NCBI GenBank assembly: GCA_021234155.1
Contig: JAJEKV010000002.1
Span: 42,709,203 to 42,773,202, forward strand
Reading direction: 5' to 3'
DNA from: Isoetes taiwanensis
Lineage: Eukaryota > Streptophyta > Lycopodiopsida > Isoetales > Isoetaceae
DNA: 64,000 nucleotides
Both the position numbers and the translations under genes were made by a program. How positions within the stretch are numbered: the first letter of the stretch is position 1; each line of letters opens with the position of its first letter. Below the pieces are notes generated by a model. The model was not told the origin of the DNA. It worked only from the letters and a program-made list of their open reading frames with translations, and did no database searches. Positions 1 to 9,729 of the stretch are shown piece after piece.

Positions 1-499
1 TCGAGAGGTCCGCAGTCAATCCCCCGAAGATCCACAACCGCCGCCCAAATCAACCACACCAACCAAGCCACGACAGATGTAGTAGGTTTGCTGCCGCAAG
101 AGCCGCCAAGCACCAGATACACATGAAGCAAAGAATCGCCGGGCTAGTCAATCTCACTCAAAACAGAGCCCTAACCCAATCCCGTGCAACCCGCAAGTGA
201 GGGCATAAAACCGCATAATGCTCCACGCCTCACGATGAAGGCCACAACAAGGGCGTAGAGGGCTCACACCCGCCTAAACCGACTCACAAGGGCATTCACC
301 CCGAGCACAACGGCACCGCCACCGCCAGGCACCCTAACCTTCTGGGGGAAGTGAGCTCCATGTCCACGCCCAAACCGAAAGCCATCGAGAACCCTAAGCC
401 GCAGACCACTTGCCCGCACCATCACATCATCCCGAGGGACTATAGGTATGTGTAGCGGAATACTCCCCCGCACGCGCTCCCCGTGATAGTCCCACACGC
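1..499. other. GC-rich stretch, no gene recognised
   Basis: This stretch is visibly richer in G+C than the DNA after it. Open frames exist on the minus strand, including one of 77 codons at 264-497, but none resembles a known family. It directly follows, in minus-strand order, the LINE endonuclease remnant at 500-880, so it could be decayed element sequence or unrelated host DNA. Confidence 0.3.
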
Positions 500-880
500 C
501 TCAGCGAAAAGCGAAGCTCGAAGAATTCCCACGGCTAGCCGACCACCCCAATACCAATCCTCCAAGGTGAGCACAGCAGCTCGCCTCCAACGGGCCTGCG
601 TAATAAGATTTTTGAGTAAGGCCCCTCCAGAGTATGCAAGTACCTCCTTTGGTTCCTGTGGCTGCACAGCTAAGAGAGGAATAATTACTGCCTACCCATT
701 TGCCCAAAGAGGTTGCTTCAAAATCGGGGGAGTTTGTGTTCCTGAATAAAAATAACTTCCGCCTTCATAGAGCGAATGGCAGCAAGCACTCTGCTACATT
801 TGAGGACACCTTTTATACCATGGAGATTCCAAGAGACAATTTTCATGGTACTTATATTGATAGGCTGCCTTGCTTGTACA
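500..880 (-). pseudogene. LINE ORF2 endonuclease (EEP) N-terminal fragment
   Basis: Read on the minus strand, the sequence begins with MKIVSWNLHGIKG and reaches IFIQEHKL within about 40 codons. These are the first beta-strand and the metal-binding glutamate region of the APE-type endonuclease that opens ORF2 of plant LINEs. A stop at 718-720 and a frame change follow. The next frame (501-707) contains GGTCILW, the next conserved block, and a third frame (440-667) contains WGGRLAVGIL, like the later conserved strand. The three pieces lie in order but in different frames, so this is a dead 5' part of ORF2. No reverse transcriptase follows at lower coordinates. Confidence 0.65.
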
Positions 881-1260
881 TGGGTCCTTCTGGACCATCT
901 GGACCATCTGGACTCTTGGGCCATCTGGAGCAATATAGAAGTATCCGTATCCGATCAAACTGTACTTCTCTACTACTTTCATTAGGCCCATTTGTCAGGC
1001 CATCGGCCCACCATAGCCACCTCCCGGGAAAGGCCCACCCTTTTTATATATAGATCAAGCAGGTCATTTTTAGAAATATTTGGCCTTGTGGTGCCAAAGA
1101 ATAATAGAGGCCCCCATTCCTTTTTTTTTTATTTTTTTTTCCACAATGTATACCCCTCCATCTTTATTATACGAGACCATAAAAATAACCAAAGTGTCGT
1201 GAGTGAACATGATGTGTATTACTCAATGGTAGGGACCAATGATTAGGATAACCATGTTTT
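881..1260. other. Intergenic stretch with short repeats
   Basis: A triplication of TCTGGACCA occurs at about 888-912, and T-rich runs lie at 1120-1140. No coding potential is recognised. Confidence 0.3.
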
Positions 1261-1812
1261 CTATTGCCCCATCAGCCAGAAGCAAATATACCATAGGGGA
1301 ATTGAGAAAACCTTGATTTTGAAATAAAGGTGAGAAATCGCCCCCAAGTCCCAAATATGCCAAATTGAAGGTACAAGGTTAAGTTGGTGATTACCACCCC
1401 AGAAAGGTCCAAGAAGATTGGCTCGCAACCTCCAAACCGGTGGAGATGATTGAGTAATAATGTCAGTAAAGACACGGGGGTATTGGAAAATTGGGTGCGA
1501 CGTGTAGTCGCCCCGAGCCCAAAACCAAAATCTAACCATATGTTTGTTTAAGCACCACCTCATTGCCTTGAGAAGCTGCAGCTTCCCAAATATAAAAGAT
1601 GTTAAGACTGCACCCCTCCTCCAACAGGAGGATTTAAGCAGGATATACAGGTCACTCCAATGCTCGGATGAGATATAGCTGCTTATGGTGATAGCACGGA
1701 GAGACTTACATAACAGAAAATTCGAAACAATGCTTTGGAATATTAAAAACTGAGATACGAAACAGGGATCATTGGCCTTGAATAGTCGAGATAGAGTATC
1801 TCCAAATATCAT
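1261..1812 (-). CDS. Unidentified 183-codon ORF, possibly LINE-derived
   Basis: This uninterrupted minus-strand frame is rich in Trp, Phe and Leu. I do not recognise a family. The Trp-rich run in its second half (such as PFWGGNHQ) is faintly like the variable C-terminal region of plant LINE ORF2. Its position between a LINE endonuclease scrap (500-880) and a LINE 3' end (2626-3004), all on the minus strand, would fit. There is no catalytic motif. It may equally be a chance frame. Confidence 0.25.
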   Translation of the reverse strand: MIFGDTLSRLFKANDPCFVSQFLIFQSIVSNFLLCKSLRAITISSYISSEHWSDLYILLKSSCWRRGAVLTSFIFGKLQLLKAMRWCLNKHMVRFWFWARGDYTSHPIFQYPRVFTDIITQSSPPVWRLRANLLGPFWGGNHQLNLVPSIWHIWDLGAISHLYFKIKVFSIPLWYICFWLMGQ

Positions 1813-1966
1813 AATATTATATGGTACAAGGATCCTAATACAAAAATGCCTTGATACTGGATATGGTATCCATATTCAATGCAAACATATAAAGAAAATT
1901 GTTTACATGATAGAGTGCTCTGCTTTACTCATTGTTACTGTTACTGGTAGAGAAACTAACTTCTGA

Positions 1967-2527
1967 TCAAAAAACATAGAAAGATAGAATTCTGAGATTA
2001 CTAGAAAAACTTGCAGCCCTCCACTTGTGAATATTCCAATAATGCCTTTGCAATGGACCCTTCAAAGACATGCTTATCAGGCTTCTTAGCTTTATCCTTC
2101 TTTTTTCCAACAGGATGTTTGACGGAGAGGCAAGGATTCTTGCTGCGTGAGAGGCCTCTATTTCACCATTTACTATATTCGCCACATCTTCAGTAGTTGC
2201 TGGATCAGAGGATATGGAGCCAGCCTTCTCTAATTCGCCATTCACAATGGTACCACAGACCTTGGGAGTTGCTGGTCCGGATAACTGAAGATGACTGGCA
2301 GTCTCTGTAATATTTTTAGAAATGCCAAAAGTCCCGCCACTATCAGAAGCATGACTTATATTCTCTATAGCATCCGAAAAAAGCTCTTGAAGGAGGCAAA
2401 CTTTTTGCAGCTGAATGCCTTTAGGTGAGATAGGGCCATCACAAGTATGAAGAGTAGAAGTAATAGCTATCACAGGTATGCAGATTTTCAATCGTTCAAA
2501 GGTCCAAAACTTTTGCCACAATACCAC
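1967..2527 (-). CDS. Unidentified 186-codon ORF with an internal repeat
   Basis: This is an uninterrupted minus-strand frame without a recognised domain. The middle holds two similar segments, VCGTIVNGELEKAGS and VANIVNGEIEASHA, each preceded by a Gly/Asp-Pro-Ala-Thr step. That suggests a short duplicated module of roughly 22 residues. The flanks (Ser/Ile-rich N-terminal half, basic C-terminal half) are low in recognisable motifs. The internal repeat is the only feature that makes it look more than accidental. Start and reality are uncertain. Confidence 0.3.
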   Translation of the reverse strand: MVLWQKFWTFERLKICIPVIAITSTLHTCDGPISPKGIQLQKVCLLQELFSDAIENISHASDSGGTFGISKNITETASHLQLSGPATPKVCGTIVNGELEKAGSISSDPATTEDVANIVNGEIEASHAARILASPSNILLEKRRIKLRSLISMSLKGPLQRHYWNIHKWRAASFSSNLRILSFYVF

Positions 2528-2619
2528 ATTTTTCTGGAAGTACTGGGTTCTGACGTTTTTCTAGAGATGTCGAAATAGCCTGGTACCATAGCCACTCCGC
2601 CAAAAGCGTATGAAACCTG

Positions 2620-2625
<6 letters not shown>

Positions 2626-2656
<31 letters not shown>

Positions 2657-3004
2657 AAGAACTGTGTCATCAATATATTAAAAGAATGGTAATATTACAA
2701 AGCAAGTGAGGAGGAAGGAGAACTGCCCCAAAGAGACAAATATACCGACACTCCACAACAAACTCACAAAAAAAAACGCAACTCCCCATCACTGTAAAAA
2801 CCGACCATCACCATCTACAACACCTAAGAAGTCCCACCAAATGGCAAACTTCCGCTCTACTAATCCCGAATACCGTAAAGCTTTGAAATAGCTTGTACCG
2901 GGCTCATATTGCAGGTGGTGTTGTGTACATTTTAAAATATAGGCGCCTTATCAGCCAACAGCCTTCCTTGCCATTTACAACGCAAGGCTTCTAAACGTTC
3001 CCAC
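2626..3004 (-). mobile_element. LINE 3' end with poly(A) tail (5'-truncated)
   Basis: On the minus strand the sequence starting at about 3002 encodes WERLEALRCKWQGRLLADK followed by APIF and a stop. This resembles the C-terminal end of plant LINE ORF2. About 250 bp of 3' untranslated sequence follow and end in a 30-nt homopolymer (T run at 2626-2655 on the plus strand, A on the minus). The 5' end is cut immediately beside a second homopolymer, an A run on the plus strand at 3005-3029. Confidence 0.6.
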
Positions 3005-3029
3005 AAAAAAAAAAAAAAAAAAAAAAAAA
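3005..3029 (+). repeat. A25 homopolymer
   Basis: This is a run of 25 A on the plus strand abutting the truncated 5' end of the minus-strand LINE fragment. It may be the tail of another, plus-strand insertion or the product of an inverted insertion. Confidence 0.8.
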
Positions 3030-3061
3030 TACTCCACGGAGAATACCAAAGTCGCGCATCA

Positions 3062-3800
3062 CCCCTGGACCTACACATCACCAACAAAAAAATCAATAGA
3101 GCAAAAATAGGGGTTGGTCATGCGTGCCATGCGACAAAAAACAACATTTACACCTCGAAAAAACGAGGGGTTGGTCATTCGTGCGACGCGACAAAAAACA
3201 ACATTTACAATATACACATTAAAGAAGGGTGGGTAGGAGTGAAGGGAATTGCTGAGAGAGGAGAAAACGCCGATGAGAAGTCGATGAAGAACCTGCAAGA
3301 AATAGCAATCCTCAAATGAACCAGAGCCCCAGAAAATGCATGCAATGCATGCATGCATGGGAGAGATACATGCTCGCCCGTTCGAGAATACCGATCCGAT
3401 GGCTCGGATCGATGGCATTCTCGAATAACGGCTCACATGAAAACAGACAAAAGCTCCCGACAAAAAGAGAACTTCCTTATCAAAATGGGATCGAGATCGA
3501 AGGTTGAAGGATGATCAAAAAAGGGACAAGATCGGGGAAGAACATGTCACAACATGGAAAAAGATGCAAAACTGGCAAACCAAGTAGGGAGAAGCCCCTC
3601 TCCTGCCTGGTATCAAAGAAAGAGAGTCAAAGGAACTGCTGAGAGAGGAGAAAACATCGATGAGAAGTCGATGAAGAACCTGCAAGAAATAGCAATCCCC
3701 AATTGAACTGGAGCCCCAGAAAATGCATGCATGGGAGAGATGCATGCTCGCCCATTCAAGAATACCGATCCGATGGCTCGAATCGATGGCATTAGATTCT
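3062..3800 (-). repeat. GCATGC-rich dispersed repeat, two copies
   Basis: Two similar segments lie at about 3240-3430 and 3630-3800. Both contain a GAGGAGAAAAC block, a GATGAGAAGTCGATGAAGAA block, a GCATGC-rich block and a CCGATCCGATGGCTC block. The first is followed towards lower coordinates by two copies of a roughly 60-bp unit (3111-3215) carrying GGGGTTGGTCAT and CGCGACAAAAAACAACATTT. On the minus strand the order and sequence match the plus-strand copies at 30320-30960, including the closing block GTTGGTGATGTG, so this is one dispersed family. No protein motif was found; the 130- and 95-codon frames here are probably incidental. Confidence 0.6.
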
Positions 3801-4039
3801 TTTTAAATGGATATAGAATAAAATTGTTATGGCTTATAATTGTTCTTCTCATGATCAAGAGAAGAAAGTACAGATTTGGCATACTTACCATCAGATTCAT
3901 TCTTATGCATAGACAGGTGATTGTGCTCAGTTGGATTAGTTTTTTCGCTGGGATTATAATCCTATATTTATATTTTATGTTGTTATAGTTTTGATTGGTA
4001 AATAAAGCTTGTCATCCTTCAAAAGATAAAAAATAAAAA

Positions 4040-5390
4040 AATGACCATAATCGAAACAAAAGGCACCTAGAGACCCCAACATACGATCTAGGCCATAGGA
4101 TGGATAGATCCGACGACTGAGGTAGTCCAGGGTGCATCTCGTTTAGAATACGTAGCACAATAACATGGGATTCCAGAGGGATTTGAAATGCATAAATCAC
4201 TATATCTGAGACCATAGATCATACCTCTAAAAATAATTTAATAGGTTATTATTCAAAAAAGAAAAAAAAAACATAGATTTAATAGAAAAAAGAAGCATGT
4301 TAGTTTGTTGGTTGCAATGGTTAAAGCATTCTTATTAGGATAGTGAATTATTTTGGTAGAGATTCGGGCCTCGATATCTCAAAATCTAAAACCTTCGGCA
4401 AACTCGTATAGAGATGAGTCCCTGTATAACTCTAAAATCTTAGGTGTTCATATTTAAAAATCATAGGGGCCCTCAGTCATAAATGACTATAATTGAAATA
4501 AGAGGCATCCAGAGGCCCCAATATACGATCTAGGCCGTAGGATGGATAGATCAGACGATTGAGGTAGTCCAGGGTGCAAAGCATTTTTTATACTGCTATG
4601 TAGAGAGAACAAATTATGCCATACAGCTTTTTTCTCTCTCTCCTATATTACAAAGTTTCCTTGATTACTCCTTCATTTGACATCAATTTTGCAGATTTTG
4701 TTCAAGTTCAACATTTTCAAGCATAAGTGAATGTGGCCTTCTTTGCCTATAAGTTCTTAGTGTTGATTATCTTAAACTTCACGATGCATGTTAGCTCGGA
4801 CATGTTTAAAGCAACAATTTCGAAATTTAGCACTCCACTATAATAGTGTTGTTGAAAATTTTGACACTTACATACATGCAAACTATGGTGCCAATCTCAT
4901 TGCTATATGTAGCACAATAACAAGGGGTTCTAGGGGCATTTGATATAGATGTAGAAATGACAATTCTGAAACCATAGACCATATCTCTAAAACAATTGAA
5001 TAGGTTGTTATAAAAAATATATAGATTTAAAATAAAAATTAATTATCTTACTTCACTGGTTTTATTGGTCAAAATAGTTTTATTAGGACATTGAGTTATT
5101 TTGGTAGAGGTTTGACCCCCCGCATTTCATATTCTGAAATCTTAGGCAAAACCGTATAGAGGCTCGATATTCCATCAAAAACTTAGGCGAACTCGTATTT
5201 CATATTTCAAAATTATAGGCGCCCTCAGTCATAAATGACCATAAGCAAAACGAGAGGTGCCCAAAGGCTCGAACATACGATCAGGCCATAGGATCGATGG
5301 ATCCCACAACTATGGTAGTCCACGGTGCACCTCGTTTAGAATATATAGCACAATACATGGGGTTCCAGGGGGATTTGATAAGTATTTACA
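4040..5390. repeat. Cluster of diverged duplicated repeat units
   Basis: A block of about 150 bp containing ATACGATCTAGGCC, GGATGGATAGATC and GGTAGTCCAGGGTGC occurs at 4044-4200. It recurs at 4480-4580 and, more diverged, at 5229-5385. A companion block with TTTTGGTAGAG and a tRNA B-box-like GATTCGGGCC occurs at 4290-4420 and again at 5050-5190. The arrangement is an old partial duplication of a SINE-like repeat cluster. No genes were seen. Confidence 0.5.
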
Positions 5391-5820
5391 TTCTTTTTTA
5401 GTTTTATTGCATTGTCGTGTGTTGTCGTTCTTGTTTGTAACATCTAGAATACTTTTTCCAAGGCCCCAAAGGGACAAAAGAAAAAAAATCACAACGCAAA
5501 TTATTACACTTTAGAACTTATAACCTAATTCCTCCTAAAACCCCCTTACTATTTGGGAGCAATTTAGGGCAGTAGGAGCCTTTTTTTCATGCCTTACAGT
5601 TGTATAATACATGTATGAAATTGATACCATTAAGGATATTGATTTCAAACCTTATAATTTTCATATGGTACACTCCAACTTGTAGGAGCATACTCCAGAA
5701 ATGGGGATCGCTATCTTCGGCCCCAAGCGAGGCATAACCTGTGAATATACCCATCCAACAGCTCGATGTCTGAAGCCATCCCTTGTGTGCCTGAGTTTTT
5801 GTGACGAGCCTGCCGAGTTG
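5391..5820. other. Intergenic, nothing recognised
   Basis: AT-rich sequence without recognisable coding potential. The end of the LTR-like sequence described next may lie near 5690-5830. Confidence 0.3.
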
Positions 5821-8155
5821 ACCCTTTTGGCAACTCGTGATCTTGTCTAAACTTGCACTAGTTCTAGGTTGGTGAAGAATTGAATCTTTTTACTCATAAT
5901 AATCAGAGATCAACCATAGTATATCCATTATCAAATACAATAATATTCAAAGAAAACATTATCATCAATACATTCACAAGATCTAGCTGAGCAATTTAAC
6001 ACAAGAGCTTCTCCTCTGGAACTCAACTACGATCCCCGGCTACACTGTTGCCGCTAGATTGACCACTGCTTGCTATTTCATTGCACACGCACTTAAGGGT
6101 TTAGTCCTCGTGACTAATTGGGGATCCCATGGCTGCCTCTGCATGCATAGAACATCTTGCAATCTTGGATAACAAACATAAACAACTCAAAGACACAAGA
6201 ACCTATGGTGCAATGCTAGACAATAACAAAGAAACAACATAAACGTCAGGAGCAAAGAACATAACCAGAGTACCAAACCATCATAAATAAACTCTGGGAC
6301 AATGGATAGCTCAACCAGCCTATATACAGGCCCCGTTAGCAGGATACGCTCAGCCCGCTTACATTCCAAGCCATGTCGCGAGGTGGTGGGGTGAACCTCG
6401 TATGCGCATACCCTTCCCAGCCCACGTCTGGCAGTGGAAGACCTCTTACCATGGGAGTTCACAAGAGTTGACTGACATAGCAATCTCGGCCACGAGAACT
6501 AATGCCCGGTGTCACAGAGCACAAATACATAGAACATAGAAACATGAGTCATGTCGGAGCATCCCAAGCCACCGAACCTGGAAGTCCGACCCCGGAGGAT
6601 TCAAGAGATAACAAAATAACAAGACAATGCAATGACTAAGACAATGACATGTGATGTTTGTTAGAATATTTACTAAACATGTGCCTAGATTATACTCATT
6701 TCCTTTGTCGAAGTTGCCCATACAACTTACCCATGTTGAAGTAGCTTAGCTTACCAATGAAGATCATGCCAACAATTCAAACTTGTCGAAAAAGTCACAG
6801 CACAACTGTCATATTGATGTAGATCAACACATCTGCACTCTCTTAGCAAATAGAGATACTAACCTCTTAATATGATTATACCACGGCTAGTGGCCCCACA
6901 AAGAATGCAACATCTTAAATCGGTTTATACATGGAATCCATTAGCTATGAGGCTCTTGATAAAATATAGTGCAACAACTTAGACAACTTACAGTTGCATA
7001 TTTTAGGGTAGCCATGCTCCATGCCATATTTAAAACCCACAAGTTTCTCACGGCTCTCTTTGTACCTTTGTGGATTCATCTCAATTTTGGAACATGTCTA
7101 GATTCAATCTCATGCCAATATCGATATTAGATCCTTACCTATGGTTTTTATTATTTCATAATAAAAATTCAATTCCTTAGCTAACAATCAATTTGACACA
7201 GTTAATATGAGTTCCATCTCCACGAGCCAAGAAATATCAACTTTCAAATTGTTTAGACTTCTTAATCTTAATTACATATTATTCTTTATTACGTGTTATT
7301 CAAAGCAATTCAACTTCTTACATATTTTCGTCCTTTGTGTGTTACCCAAATCTCTTGCAGCTTCACCTGTATTTTCTTGGCAAAGCGACGTTGCTATATC
7401 CAAGCCCCTTGATACTTCCATTTTTTCCCATTGGACTCTTGTATATTCAATGTGTTAAAAAGACAATGGAAAAAAGACACAAATAAGACAAGAGCAAATA
7501 TAACCAACAAAAAGCAAGTCGTTCCAAATTCGGTATCAGCGGAGAAGATTCTCAAGGCATCGATTATTCATGTTCACAACTAAATCAACCTCAAATCAGC
7601 CCTTTCCCTGCAATTTCAACCACATCCAGCCCAAATTTGGCATATTCCCCACAAGATTCATGCTTCTTCTCTTCCTTCCAAGTATCTCAACCATAGCTCA
7701 CAAGCTTACACACAAATACTACTACGCCATAGGAAAATTAACCTTTGATCCTCTTTTCAATTCAACCAATAGCATGCTTGAATCTGATCACAGCCTATGA
7801 AATCACAAATAAATCGGTAAAAAACCCCACCTGAAAGAAAACACTTGATGCCGATCTTCATGCGATCTCCAAGTCTTGCATGCTCGGTGTCTCCAATCCA
7901 ATCCTTCTCTGCAAAAACTGCTCCCCAAAAAGCTCTCTCTCCCCCCTATGCAAAAGTTTGCTCTTAAAAAGCCTCAAAGTTTCTAAAAAGCTTTTCCGAA
8001 TATCCTCTTTAATTAGCACAATCTTCAAAAAATCTATTTCTAATAAAAGGCAAAACCCTTGCTTATATGGGGCCTATATTATATGCATGTCAAGCATGAT
8101 ACATAAGTAAATAATAAATAAGTATGTTGGTCCATCAAGTGCCCAAGACCGTTAC
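5821..8155 (-). mobile_element. Long LTR-like sequence, decayed (minus strand)
   Basis: Read on the minus strand, this starts TGTAACGG at about 8155, directly after a purine tract (AGAAGAGGAGA). It contains a TATA-like CATATAAG about 90 bp in. It has homology over several hundred bases with the plus-strand sequence at 43178-45130: the starts share GGGCACTTGATGGACCA, and the later blocks share GATCCTCCGGGGTCGGAC and CCATGGTAAGAGGTC. The spacing between the two homologous blocks is similar in both copies. No gag or pol was found. The lower boundary is a guess. The best reading is a long terminal repeat, or a non-coding LTR-type element, of about 2.3 kb. Confidence 0.45.
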
Positions 8156-8437
8156 AGTCTCCTCTTCTAAAATTTTACCCATGTCCTCATGGATCGTTAT
8201 AGTCTCAGATCCAACATAGATCATCTCAAAACTTCATTATATGGCAACTTACTCTACCAATCATCTTAATGAACATGCCATAAGAAAAACTTTACCGTCA
8301 ACATCAACAAAAATTTGCTTCCCTTATCACCTTCATGCTAACCTCGAAGCCTTTAGGTGTTTTCTTCCTCCTAAGGATACCATCTCCAATTGTCTCTGTA
8401 ATCTGTTAATCAATGTCAACAGCCAAAAATTCAACAT

Positions 8438-8449
8438 GCTCTGATACCA
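8438..8449 (-). other. Retrotransposon primer-binding site (initiator Met tRNA type)
   Basis: The minus strand reads TGGTATCAGAGC, the standard primer-binding site of plant LTR retrotransposons. It is complementary to the 3' end of initiator methionine tRNA. It directly follows an LTR-like end (8451 upward) and faces the element at lower coordinates. A purine tract and the next LTR-like start lie only about 280 bp further on, so there is no room for gag-pol. Confidence 0.75.
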
Positions 8450-8450
8450 A

Positions 8451-8599
8451 TCGTAACGTTCCTAAGCGACATGCCCTTAGCCAACTGGGCAAAACCGTCT
8501 AGACGTTTATGGGTAGTCGCTTCTACCCACTTATCCCGGTGTCTCGGGAATGCGACACCCAAATCTACTCGAGCGGTCTCCCATGGGTCCATTACAGTT
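8451..8599 (-). repeat. LTR 3' end or short LTR
   Basis: On the minus strand this runs from TGTAATGGACCC to GGAACGTTACGA immediately before the primer site. The ends are roughly complementary (TGTAAT and CGTTACGA), as expected of LTR termini. That would make the LTR only about 150 bp. Alternatively it is the last part of a longer LTR whose beginning was lost. Confidence 0.45.
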
Positions 8600-9300
8600 T
8601 TAATGCATCTTGTAAGTCCATTACTAAAATGTGCTCTCATTATAGGGATGTTAATTAGAATTGGCCTTGAATTTGTGGGTTGGTGGTAGGACCTTAAATC
8701 GCAAGGTTCGAGTATAGCATTATCATTCTAGTAATAGAAACTTTAAATGCCAAGCAACCCGCTTCTAAACACAAGAGTTTCTCATGGTATATGATTCTGT
8801 ATTCAATGCTTCAATACATATAGTTTATACATATTAGGATATATTCGCAACCCCCAATTAAGTTAACTTAAATTTTACGGTGAAGTTAAGTTAACTTTAG
8901 TTGGGTGATTGTACTCATACCAAAGTTAGTTAAGCGATTTGGTTAAGCTAACGTAAAGAGAAAACATTCACACATGTCTAATATGAATTTTGGTTAAAAA
9001 ATAACTTCAAAAAAATTATGTTGGCACATATCTAAGTAATTTAGCTTAAGCTAGCTAAGGGCATGAGCATAGTAAATAGCCGTAAAGGGGACTTTAAGTT
9101 TTAATGTTATTTTCCATTTCAGTTAACTCTTAGTTGATTTTGCTAACTTAACCAAATACAGCGCGAAGACAAGTCTAGTTATTGTTTTTTGGTTAAAAAG
9201 GCTAGGTAAATTCTCAATTGAATTTTCTAGCTACATGCAACAAGTGATGTGAATATAAATTTCGCTAAACTTAACTACAGGTGCTAACACATCCTTACAA
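8600..9300. other. AT-rich intergenic stretch with GTTAAC-rich inverted repeat
   Basis: A tRNA-like A/B box pair (GTTGGTGGTAGGACC, then AGGTTCGAG) lies at 8676-8715 and may be a SINE head. TTAAGTTAACTTAA at 8858-8871 is a perfect 14-bp palindrome. It forms an imperfect inverted repeat with the similar block at about 8885-8908. Related TTAAC/GTTAA words recur to 9160, as in MITE-like sequence. No gene was seen. Confidence 0.35.
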
Positions 9301-9578
9301 ACTTTTACATGGCTGTGAGGTGGACAATTTAAAGATAGTTAATTTCATACATTCTAGGGCATTCCGAGTGCCTTATTTATCAACCACGACATGTATGAAC
9401 CAGCCTTAAATCAGAAGAACGTGTGTTTTTGGGTTGCCCCTAGGGGGGCAAACCCTCGTTTATGTGGGTATGTGGGCATATCCATGTATATGCCGGCATA
9501 TGCCTAGCATATGCTGGTGACTGCTCCAAACTGGCTGATGCCTGTAAACTCTCGGTCATCCAGCCCCATTCCTTCGCA

Positions 9579-9653
9579 GGCGTGGCTATGGCGCAGCTCG
9601 ACCCTTCTTCTTGCGAAGGCGTGGCTATGGCGCAGCTCGACCCTTCTTCTTCT
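9579..9653 (+). repeat. 39-bp tandem duplication
   Basis: Two consecutive copies of a 39-bp unit start at 9579 and 9618 (each begins GGCGTGGCTATGGCGCAG). The period is a multiple of three, so the duplication keeps the frame open. It lies just upstream of the PPR pseudogene and is probably not translated. Confidence 0.85.
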
Positions 9654-9729
9654 TCCAAGCATTTTCCTCTGGCTTCCAAGAGCATGGCAGTTATTTACCA
9701 TACTGCTTAAGGACCATAAGCTAACAGAA

